Assembly (NCBI GenBank): GCA_030770535.1
Contig: JASVEC010000010.1
Span: forward strand, 372,001-436,000
Direction: 5' to 3'
From: Batkoa obscura
Lineage: Eukaryota > Entomophthoromycota > Entomophthoromycetes > Entomophthorales > Batkoaceae
DNA length: 64,000 bases
The notes beneath the pieces were generated by a model. That model saw nothing but the letters and a program-made list of their open reading frames with translations. It ran no database searches and was not told the origin of the DNA. Below are positions 45,340 through 54,317 of the stretch, piece by piece. The position numbers and the translations under genes were made by a program. Every line of letters starts with the position of its first letter. The first letter of the stretch is position 1.

Positions 45340-47085
45340 CTATTTCTATCATTCAACAAACTACTTGCTTAGTAAATATCGAAAATTTTAAATTCTCTGT
45401 TATTTTCATAAGGTAAGCTGGGATTGATCTTTTAATTTTTCTATTTTCTACAGACTCTATAACTCTAATTGGAATTATATCGCTTTTTTTTTATGTATCA
45501 GATACTGGATAACAATGTAGTTTATTGTTATGTTTAATAAAATGTAAATATTCTTAATGCCTTGTATCTCTATTATTCTTTTTGTATTTTTGTTTGTTTC
45601 ATACTTTTTTAAAACTATATCTGTTTTCCCATTACTAATAGTCGAATTATTAATTTTATTATGTTTACAAATAAAAGCCTCAAATCTTGAAATTAATTGA
45701 TTGATATCTTCTATTTTATCTAACGCTTCAAAAGTACTTTTCCATTTTGAAAGGTTTCCGAAATGTCCATTAACTATACTTTTTCCATGATGCTCAACAA
45801 AAAAATTAACATCAATATTTGAACTACCATTTATTTTAGAAACTTGTTTAAATATATAATGTAGGAACTCTTGGGATTTAAAATGATTTCCTGTGTCTGC
45901 CCATATATTAATTTTTGTAAACTTTTTAAATAAAAGCTCTGTAGAGATTAAATCGATTAAACAATCTCCTGCATATGCTGAATCATGATTCAATATTTCA
46001 GATAAATAATCAAAGTAAATTTTGCCCATTGTTTTATGATCTTTTAAATATAATACACCAAAACCTAATACTGATATAGCTTGTTTATTATAATGATCTA
46101 GATTTATTGAAGCTGGTCTTGTTCCTATTTCCATATTTTGTTTAAAGTCTAAAATTATTATACAACTTTTATTATTTAATTTTTTAATAGTTTCATTAAA
46201 TGCGTTTTTTTGAGTATCAACACAGAATTTATATAATTTATATAGTTTTCTTCTTCATTGAAAATTTCTTTTATCTCTACTTTGTTTTTTATTGCTGTAT
46301 TTATTTTATTTCCGAATAACTTTTTTCTAACTGTATACTGGGCACATGTATTAGATAAATCTGCTTTTCTTACTGCATTTTTAAAATTACTTGGTATATA
46401 TTTAAAAGATGTTGACCTAGCTACTGATTTATCTTTTAAATCATTAAAATATTTACTATATGTCATTCTTCTACTTTTATTTAATATACATATATTGCCT
46501 GATGAATATTCACTATCATTATTTTTTTATTAAATGGGGATGTATTTTTGTGTTTAAGAGTTTTACTAACAAATTTTCCGCTTAAATAGTGCTTAAAAAA
46601 TGGAAGAAATAATGAAGTCAAAAAAAACACTCCCAAATCTTGATGAAATAGTTGAATCATTTAGTAAATATTGTATAATAGTTTCAATTTGCTCATCTAA
46701 TTTTTTTTGTATTTCTAATATTAGGTTGCAATGTTGATATTTTATTATTATTATTACTTGCTTTTGAATAATCATATTGATTTCTATTTATATTAAATCC
46801 AAAAGTTTTACATTCATCAAAAGAATATACTGAAGCTATAGTTGATAATAACGCTACTTGTTGATTTTTATTCCCTGTTTCCCTCAAAGCACTAATTTTA
46901 TACATTGCTTGATCAAGTTTATTATTATCGATAATAAGCTTTGATAATATATCTTTTCTTTGTTTCGTTTAATTATAGAATTCCATGAACCCTGGGTTGT
47001 TATAAGTAGCTCTTAAAATTGATGTAAATGAATTACAATGTTTGTATTGTGTATCCCTCCTTATTGTATTGAAATTTTCAAAAAT
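45340..47085 (-). pseudogene. DDE-type transposase gene, decayed
   Basis: N-terminal part (47085-46640): TSILRATYNNPGF, KISALRETGNKNQQVALLST. Middle part (46466-46140): YIPSNFKNAVRKADLS and NNKSCIIILDFKQN. C-terminal part (46134-45360): ISVLGFGVLYLKDH, NIWADTGNHFKSQEFLHYIF, VEHHGKSIVNGHFGNLSKW, then IIPIRVIESVENRK. A D-D-E triad fits: Asp of LDFKQN, Asp of WADTGN about 85 residues on, and Glu of VEHHGK, 33 residues between the last two. Stops and frame changes (including one in an A-run near 45482 and one near 46180) plus MITE copy 18 break it. I do not recognise the superfamily with certainty. Confidence 0.7.
46536..46634 (-). mobile_element. 98-bp GGGG-end MITE, copy 18 (inside transposase)
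   Basis: GGGGATGT to ACACTCCC, flanked by AAAT on both sides (46532-46535, 46635-46638). It interrupts the transposase coding sequence. Confidence 0.9.
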
Positions 47086-47185
47086 TCCATTTCGAAGATT
47101 ATGAAAGTTTTTGTTTTATTTTTATTTCAACAAAAAATAAAGTCAAATAACTCTATTTGTATAATTATATAGTTATATATTATAT

Positions 47186-47284
47186 GGGGATGTTCCTTTT
47201 GGTTTCATCACTTTTTCCATCTTTTAAGCACCATTTAAGCGGAAAGGTTGTTAGGAAAATTCTTAAATATAAAAATACATCCCC
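47186..47284 (+). mobile_element. 98-bp GGGG-end MITE, copy 19
   Basis: GGGGATGT to ACATCCCC, flanked by ATAT on both sides. Confidence 0.9.
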
Positions 47285-48008
47285 ATATATATTTATTTAT
47301 TTATAATTTGATTAATAATAATGAAAAAACAAAACTTATATAATTAAAGTCTTTCTTTATCTAGCATTAAGTTTTCTAATAAACATTATTCAAAGTTAGG
47401 TGGGTAAAAAACATAATTTCTTTTAGCATTAAACTAACATCAAAATCATCTATATATCTGAAAAAGTTATTTTTTTAACCTTTTAACTTTCAACAATATT
47501 TATCCAAAAAGTTTACATTGAGTTCTTTACAAATAAAAACTTAACTATAAGTTATTATTATTATTAAATACAAATATTTAAAAAGTTAAGTTTATTTAAA
47601 TAACCATAATAAGCATTATAAATTCCTAGAAAAAATATTTTTTAAAATTAATATTAATGTTAAAGTTAAAATTAGAATTAAAGTTAAATAAGGAAGCTTT
47701 AAATTAAAGTTAATATAGAAGCTTTTTAAAAATTAAAATAGTGTGGAACATGGTACTCAGTGGTTGGAATCAAAAGCAGTTCTTGTTTGATTGACTAGCT
47801 GTAGGTTGAAAGGTCTTACTTTATGTGACTAAGGTAGACTTCGATTATGGAGAATAGCATGTAATAGGCTACAGACTATGTAAAACAAATAGAATAGACA
47901 ATACCAATGTAAAATCTACGTAAAATACTATTAAGAAAATTTAGTGGCTTTATTAAATGTATGAGATATTAGAGAATAATTCAGTTAAAAAGTCTTGAGC
48001 TACTATAT
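47285..48008. other. Intergenic; short match to 618-bp element filler
   Basis: No gene seen. 47742-47800 resembles the segment TGGTACTCAGTGTTTGGAGT of the 618-bp elements (about 17672-17715). Confidence 0.45.
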
Positions 48009-48106
48009 GGGGATAGATTTTTGTGTTTAAGAATTTTACTAACAACTTTTCCGCTCAAATAGTGCTTAAAAGATGGAAAAAGTAATGAAGCTAAAAAAAC
48101 ACCCCC
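48009..48106 (-). mobile_element. 98-bp GGGG-end MITE, copy 20
   Basis: GGGGATAG to ACACCCCC, flanked by ATAT on both sides. Confidence 0.88.
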
Positions 48107-48582
48107 ATATTCTAAAATCTCTTTTATACTCCTAATAAGTATGGATAGCAAAACGAGGGGATAATATTGTCTGGAATGAAATTACAAATCCTCATAGTAA
48201 ATCAAAATAAGAGCATGGGATTGATTGTCTCCGAACTCGAGAACACAACAATTTAAGTGGTTATTGTGTTATAATCAATCGTGGAGGTGGTAAAACGATG
48301 TTTCACAATATTAAATAACTCTTTTTAATATCATGTATGTTTATTTGATGAGTTTTTATAAAACTTTTTTTTAGGTTTTCAGATTTTTATAATTAGTATA
48401 AAGCAGTAAACTTTAGGCATAAATTTCATAAAATGTAGAAAACAATAATTTTTATAATTGTTCAATTGATTTTTTTAAGTATTATTTAAAAATCAATAGT
48501 TTATATTAGTATTTATAATACTAAACTAAGGAATTATTTATAAATAAATATAATTTAATATGACATTATTTTATTTACTATT

Positions 48583-48681
48583 GGGAGTGTTTTTTTTGAT
48601 TTCATTATTTTTTCCATTTTTAAAGCACTATTTGAGTGGAAAGATTGTTGGTAAAATTCTTAAACACAAAAAAACACCCCC
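48583..48681 (+). mobile_element. 98-bp GGGG-end MITE, copy 21
   Basis: GGGAGTGT to ACACCCCC. The flanks TATT/ATTA share only ATT. Confidence 0.82.
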
Positions 48682-48891
48682 ATTATTGCTAATGTTTTCT
48701 TAAATATTAAAGGTACCTTGAAATAAGAAATATCAATTATATAACAATATTTGTTTTTGTTTAAACTCACTAAGATTTTTTTTTACTTAGTAGCATTAAA
48801 AAAATAAAAAAGTGATCAAACTAAAAAAACTTTTATACGATTTTTATATTTTGAATTTAATAATATAAAAATAAATTATTAACAAAGCTAT

Positions 48892-48923
48892 AATAAATAA
48901 ATAAATAAATAAATAAATAAATA
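48892..48923. repeat. (AAAT)8 microsatellite
   Basis: About eight AAAT units in an intergenic stretch. Confidence 0.9.
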
Positions 48924-49725
48924 GTTTAAAGTTAATTTATAAATTATGTTTTATTGAAATATAGAAAAAATCATTAAGTTTTAGTATAATTTTATTTAAA
49001 TTTTAAACTTTATTTTTAATTTTCATTTGAAACTAGTTGTAATAATAGCTAACAATTTATATTTCTTATATCTACATGTTATCTAAAAACTTATTAGCTT
49101 TTTAAGCAAATATATAAAAAATACATGATAATTTTAATTTGATATTATAACTATTAAAGTTTAATTGTATAATCATATAGAAAAATTCCGCAATTATTAT
49201 AAATTAATGGTTTTAAAGTTTTTATACAGGTTTTAATAAATATAGCAGTTATATTTATTTTATTAATACATATTCTGGCGAAAAAATTATTGATAGTTGA
49301 GAATATATTTTTAGATTTAAGTCCTGACAATTAATAAATTAGGTTATAGTTAAGCATTTTTTTCTAAAATTTGTTTTATATGATTCTGGGTTAAAATAGC
49401 CACCCCCTACTAAAATCTACATAAAAATCCCAGCATAAAGCTAATAACTTATAGTATCAAATTTATAAACTGACAATATAAGCCATCTTTTATCGCATAT
49501 TAATAAAAAGTTTCAAATCTTCACTTATTTTTAGCTTTGATTTAAATAAATGATTTACTATAAATCCAATCTCAACAACTATATACAAGGGTATAGCAAT
49601 AGTCCGCAAAAGCGGTAAATAGCTATATAGAGATTAAAACGTTAAAGTATCATCTGAATATTTTCTTAATATTATTTCAAAATTTATAAGGTTTTCTTTA
49701 AGATTTATTAAACAATATATTCATT
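48924..49725. other. Intergenic, no gene seen
   Basis: 3' flank of B2; AT-rich. Confidence 0.4.
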
Positions 49726-50397
49726 TTAGTAGCTTACAAATCTTTGGTAGTATTCTTCTGGGAAAAGTTCGACTTCGTGAATGGCTTTAGCAGAATCTTT
49801 AATTTGCTGATCGACACTTGGTTGTCTCTCTTTAATCTTAGCAAAGATACCGGCTTCTATTTCAGCTAATGGGCCAACAAAAATTTCTTTAAGGAATTCA
49901 AAGTTGGTTTTAAGGTAAGAAAGACCATCTGGGTTTTTCTTTAAGTGAGCAACAGCAAGCTCGGTGAGTTTTGGAATTCTTTCAGGTCTCTTAGCTAAGA
50001 AATCAGCAACATCACCTACTAATTCATCAATAAAGTCCTTATTTTCTGCGTAAACAGGTGGGATCTTTTCGTTACAGAATCCAACGATAACTCCACGGAT
50101 ACTAGAAACAACCTGTTCAACAAGACTATCTTTAAGTTCATCGGTAAGGCCTGGGATCTTTGCGTCTAATTTTAAATCCAACAACAATTTTCTATAATTT
50201 GCTGGGGAAGCATAAGATTTGAGATCAATCTTAGCACCTACACCTCCAGACTTCTTTGGTTTTGGAGCGGCTTCTTTTTTAGCAGGGGCTCCGTTGGTCA
50301 TTAAAGCTAAACTGTCTTGAGATGGTTTGTTCATTTGAGATGGCACGGCCATCACAGCGCTCAAGGCAACAGTAGCAAGTAATAAATTGAATTTCAT
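49726..50397 (-). CDS. Secreted helical protein, member B2
   Basis: Single exon, 223 aa. Signal peptide MKFNLLLATVALSAVMAVPS, then the same helical domain as B1: NYRKLLLDLKLDAKIPGL, FCNEKIPPVYAENKDFIDE, AHLKKNPDGLSYLKTNFEF, IFAKIKERQPSVDQQIKDS, FPEEYYQRFVSY. It has an extra MNKPSQDS repeat after the signal peptide. The 75 bp upstream are also recognisably similar to B1. The codon choice is a little richer in G and C than in B1, suggesting it is the better expressed copy. Function unknown; extracellular by prediction. Confidence 0.78.
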   Translation of the reverse strand: MKFNLLLATVALSAVMAVPSQMNKPSQDSLALMTNGAPAKKEAAPKPKKSGGVGAKIDLKSYASPANYRKLLLDLKLDAKIPGLTDELKDSLVEQVVSSIRGVIVGFCNEKIPPVYAENKDFIDELVGDVADFLAKRPERIPKLTELAVAHLKKNPDGLSYLKTNFEFLKEIFVGPLAEIEAGIFAKIKERQPSVDQQIKDSAKAIHEVELFPEEYYQRFVSY

Positions 50398-51572
50398 AGT
50401 TAATAAATATTAAGGTTCACAATAAATCTATACAGCGCTGCTGTTCGTTTATTAGAATAGAAAAGATAATATAACTTTAATGCTAAATGAAGGTCTTTTA
50501 TATATTGCTTATACTCCCATTTCCAATTGTAGTTTTTTTTGGTTTGATGCACATTTTTAAAATTTTACTGTAGATCACACTGATCTTTATTAGTGATTGC
50601 TTTTAAATTTTCTGTAGCTTTTATTGAATTTGATGAACTAATAGCTTAATTTGAAGGAGATAGTTGTTATTTGATCAGCTAATTAAATAGAATTATCAGT
50701 TATGTTTCAAATGTTAATTAAATTTCCAAATTTAGTATTGGTTTTAAAATAATAATAAAAAAGATTGAAATATTGAATTTAAAATAAATTGCAAATCTTA
50801 TTGTGAAGTTTATTGATAAAAAACGAATATAATAGATAAATATTTGATCAAGTGTATCTCATTTTTTACTTTTTTAAAAACACTTATACATGTCTGTTAT
50901 TTATTTAAGTCATTTTTAAACATTTGACTATTTTATTTCATTCAATATATTTTGGCAACCAATTATATTATTTTAGCATACAAGAGTTTGGGAATCGATT
51001 GGAGGATCTTCATAGAATGAACTTTTCTCACTAAAGTTGATTAAATTACAATATTAACATCAAAATAAATCTATTTTTAAATATGAGTTTCATTTAAGAA
51101 TCTATTAATATATATGACTGTCATGTCATGGCACATTAACAACATAATAACTAAAGTTAAATAAAACATATAGATGTTATATACTTTAATTGGAAAACTT
51201 ATTTATATTTATTCTTAAGCTTGATTGTCAAAAAATTGTTTCAAATCCATTAATGACGATGTTTTCAAATTCATTTAATAGACATTTTAAATTTTGTTAG
51301 TTTAAGTATGATCTTATCAAGTGAGTGGTAGGCTCTCTTCTTTTCTATTTAATATTTTAGATATAAAGGGTATCTTGTATTCAATAATACCTAAAAACAG
51401 TGTTAAAATCCAACATTAAGCAAATTGACAATAAAACAATAATTGAACAAATTGGATGTATCAGAATTTATTAATTAAAATTAAAATACTCTAAGTAAAT
51501 TTACAAATGGAACATTAAATAGTTAAAACTTAGTGAAATCAAGGGTAAGTATATAGCCGGCTACAACACCCT
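50398..51572. other. Intergenic, no gene seen
   Basis: The first 75 bp are the B2 promoter, similar to that of B1. The remainder is AT-rich without coding signal. Confidence 0.4.
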
Positions 51573-51878
51573 TTATACGTAAAATTTCATTGCTTTTTGG
51601 TTAAGTGAATCTGTTCTAGCATTAGCAGGTGTCAATGAAAGTCTTAAAGTCGGTATAACCCTTTTTAGAGGAATAGATTTGGACCTAGTTTTATTCGGCA
51701 CAGGGATTGAAAATCCTATCATTAGCATGTCATCAAAGTCTATCCTTCTTATTTCTTCGATATATTCTAAAGGTAAGACAGATTCTACTATTATATTATC
51801 AGAAGCAGATTTACGACCAATTGAATGTTGTGAAGAAACCGGAGAATAGTTTTTAAATGTATTATTACAAATCTTCAT
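51573..51878 (-). CDS. Small hypothetical protein
   Basis: A 101-codon open frame starting MKICNNTFKNYSPVSSQHS, Ser-rich then with IEEIRRIDFDDMLMIGFSIP and a basic PNKTRSKSIPLKRVIP end. The sequence has balanced composition and higher G+C than its flanks, which speaks for a real gene. There is no signal peptide or membrane helix. It is similar in size to the two paralogues at 60012 and 61088, but I cannot align it convincingly with them. Confidence 0.42.
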   Translation of the reverse strand: MKICNNTFKNYSPVSSQHSIGRKSASDNIIVESVLPLEYIEEIRRIDFDDMLMIGFSIPVPNKTRSKSIPLKRVIPTLRLSLTPANARTDSLNQKAMKFYV

Positions 51879-52421
51879 TTTTTTTTAAAATTTATATATC
51901 AATATTTATAGTTATCAGTATTGTCTTTTTATTTTGTGGAAGAATTTACAGTATTTATAGCTTATTTTAACAAAATGATGATAATACTTTGGTTTCCGAG
52001 CTTTATAATTATATCATTTAAGACAGGGAACTGATTTAAGCCTAATAGCAAAATAGGGCTTAGCCTAGATTAAAAAGATCAATATTAACAAACAAACTTT
52101 GAAAATACTATAATTAATCTTGTATCTTATTTTTCTATAGTAATTTGCGAGAAAAAGAGTATAGTTTTGTATTTATTAAGCCATTGTAATCACAAGGTCC
52201 TAACTTACCTGTAAGCTTATTTTAGTTAATCAATTATTTAAAGGAAAGCAGCCTATTTTTAAAAAATTGGAGGATTTTATTCCCAAATTGAGATTATGAG
52301 CTTGCAATTTTAGTGGAACACATAATTTATGAGATTTTTTGGTTCCAAGTCCTTTTGTTGATTAGATGTATTTAGTAATATGAACAGTTGGATCAAAACA
52401 TTAAAAACATACAAAATATAT
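51879..52421. other. Intergenic, no gene seen
   Basis: AT-rich; ends at a pair of MITEs. Confidence 0.35.
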
Positions 52422-52517
52422 GGGAACGTATTTTTTTGTCTAAAAATTTTACTAACAATTTTTTTACTTAAATAGCACTTAAAAAATGGAAAAGTAATGA
52501 AATAAAAAACATCCTCA
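52422..52517 (-). mobile_element. 98-bp GGGG-end MITE, copy 22
   Basis: GGGAACGT to ACATCCTC, flanked by ATAT on both sides (52418-52421, 52518-52521). Confidence 0.85.
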
Positions 52518-52535
52518 TATATAAAATACATATTG

Positions 52536-52628
52536 GGCTGTTTTTTAGTTTCGTTATTTTTCCATTTTTTAAGCACTATTTGAGTGGAAAGATTGTAGTA
52601 AAATTCTTGGACAAAAAAACATATCCCC
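52536..52628 (+). mobile_element. 98-bp GGGG-end MITE, copy 23
   Basis: GGGCTGTT to ATATCCCC. ATAT lies on the right side and, one T away, on the left. It is 18 bp from copy 22 in the opposite orientation. Confidence 0.82.
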
Positions 52629-53120
52629 ATATAGTCAATCATAGAAGTTAAATCATTGACTTTAAAACTATAATCGCCCCCCACTTAAACTCTGTATTTT
52701 AAAAAATACATATTTACACTAGGTTAGTAAATGTCTTCAAAATCTAAATACCTTCTGGCTAAATTTAAATATACACTTTATGTAATAAGTGATATGTTTT
52801 TGGCTTTAAACTAGTATAATTGATAATAAGAAGGATATGAATGATATTTTAAATAATGAATATTTTGTATGATTTTGAAGTTATATCGTTTTTACTTTAA
52901 ACAGACAGTAAATAAAATTATTAAATAAGTAAAGTTAATAAAATTTAATTCTGTGACTTAAAATGAATTTGTTGATCACGGAATACTAATAAATTACAAT
53001 TAAAAAATAACTAATAGACTATAATTAAAATCAAGTTCATTTACTCAAAGGTCAATAGGACCCACTTAAGTATTAAATTTTTAATAAACATGTACTTTTA
53101 ATATCTTATATAATTTAAAT
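52629..53120. other. Intergenic, no gene seen
   Basis: AT-rich spacer. Confidence 0.35.
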
Positions 53121-53217
53121 GAGGGTGTTTTTTTGGTTTCATTACTTTTTTCATCTTTTAAACGCTAGTAAAGTGGAAAAGCTATCAGTAAAGCTCGAAA
53201 ACAAAAAATACATCCCC
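53121..53217 (+). mobile_element. 98-bp GGGG-end MITE, copy 24
   Basis: GAGGGTGT to ACATCCCC, flanked by AAAT on both sides (53117-53120, 53218-53221). Confidence 0.86.
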
Positions 53218-53398
53218 AAATAAACAATATGTGGCAAAACGTGATATTAAAGCAGAGACAAAGTATTTATTATCGAAAATTTTAATTTAATAAGCAAACA
53301 TGTCTAAAATTTATTTTTTAGCTGATAGGTATTTTACATGTATCTCAAAATATAAGGCTCTACTTAATAGCTCAATAGCGTAAACATTTTTACAATAT

Positions 53399-53497
53399 GA
53401 GAGTGTCTTTTTTGACTTCATTATTTTTTCTATTTTTTAAGCGCCATTTAAGTGGAAAATTTGTTGGTAAAATTCTTAAACACAAAAATACATCCCC
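53399..53497 (+). mobile_element. 98-bp GGGG-end MITE, copy 25
   Basis: GAGAGTGT to ACATCCCC, flanked by ATAT on both sides. Confidence 0.86.
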
Positions 53498-53524
53498 ATA
53501 TGCATAAAATCTAAGGCAAGAAAT

Positions 53525-53624
53525 GGGAATGCATTTTTTTTTGTTTAAGAATTTTGCTAATAAATTTTCCATTCAAATAGCACTCAAAAAATGGAAAAAG
53601 TAATGAAACCAAAAAAACATCCTC
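53525..53624 (-). mobile_element. 98-bp GGGG-end MITE, copy 26
   Basis: GGGAATGC to ACATCCTC, flanked by AAAT on both sides (53521-53524, 53625-53628). Confidence 0.86.
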
Positions 53625-54247
53625 AAATATTGAATACAACTGTTGAAGCCTCTATAACCATTTTAACCATTGATTTAAAAGAAACACTGAATTCAGCTAA
53701 AATTTAAAAATATACCATAAAAAAATCGATTGCTTTGATGACTTGACTAAAAACTATCATTAAAAAACTTGTAAAAGAGCTGAGACAATTGTATATTATT
53801 ACATCTACAAGACAGAGTTGCGGGTTTTTTTTTGATAATTAGCAATTTTTATAAATTCATTACCAGTTTTCGGTAAATCAAAATTTTCCTAGAATATAAA
53901 CCTGGCAAACAATTTTTAAAAAAGAGCAATCAATTTATGAAAATTCCGCAATTATCAAAGTAAAGGATAGCTTTAAGTTGAAATTGTTGTATAAACTATA
54001 AATTTTTAAGGAGTATGAAGTATGTATTTCATTGGTGCTTATAAAGCAATGACATGTAAATTAGTAAAAATGAACAAACTACGATCTAAACCTTACATTA
54101 GATTGGGCAAAAGTTAAAAGAGATGAGTTAAATTTAGTCATCCATTTGCAGAATAAATTATAATAATTTGATAACAAAGTCTAAAAATGGTGATTTTGCC
54201 CAATATGATAGTTTACGGTGACGAAATATAAAACAAGCTTATGACAC
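53625..54247. other. Intergenic, HIS4 upstream region
   Basis: No gene seen. No exact TGASTCA (Gcn4/CPC1) site noticed; the nearest is TGAGTTA at 54124-54130, one base off. Confidence 0.4.
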
Positions 54248-54254
54248 TATATAA
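54248..54254 (+). promoter_or_regulatory. TATA box of HIS4
   Basis: TATATAA, 64 bp before the start codon. Confidence 0.5.
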
Positions 54255-54317
54255 GACATTTGATTGTTCACATCATTTAATTTTTTAAACATTTATTTCC
54301 ACTTTTAAATATATAAA

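Larger units (their letters stand above)
44762..47112 (-). mobile_element. Long GGGG-end DNA transposon with transposase remnant
   Basis: The left 306 bp (44762-45067) match the left part of the 618-bp elements at roughly 93 percent, starting GGGATTGTCTGAGTTAGTTT. The right side (about 47062-47112) matches their NGIFENFNTI-coding segment. Between them is the transposase gene (minus strand). The distal right end is missing. Two 98-bp MITEs are nested inside (copies 17 and 18). The element lacks the MITE that copies 9 and 12 show, and preserves the empty site. I take it as the decayed coding form from which the 618-bp elements arose. Confidence 0.75.

Noticed and set aside
46258-46533. 91-codon + strand frame
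   Set aside because: Opposite the transposase remnant; Phe/Leu-rich as expected from the complement of Lys/Asn codons.
44762-47112. Classing the long element as piggyBac, Harbinger or mariner
   Set aside because: The target is 4 bp and not TTAA, TWA or TA, and the protein motifs (WADTGNHF, EHHGKS) do not match the signatures I know for those families.
1001-53624. Reading the regular 98-bp units as a CRISPR array or satellite
   Set aside because: Copies are dispersed, in both orientations, with inverted ends and target duplications, in a eukaryotic genome.
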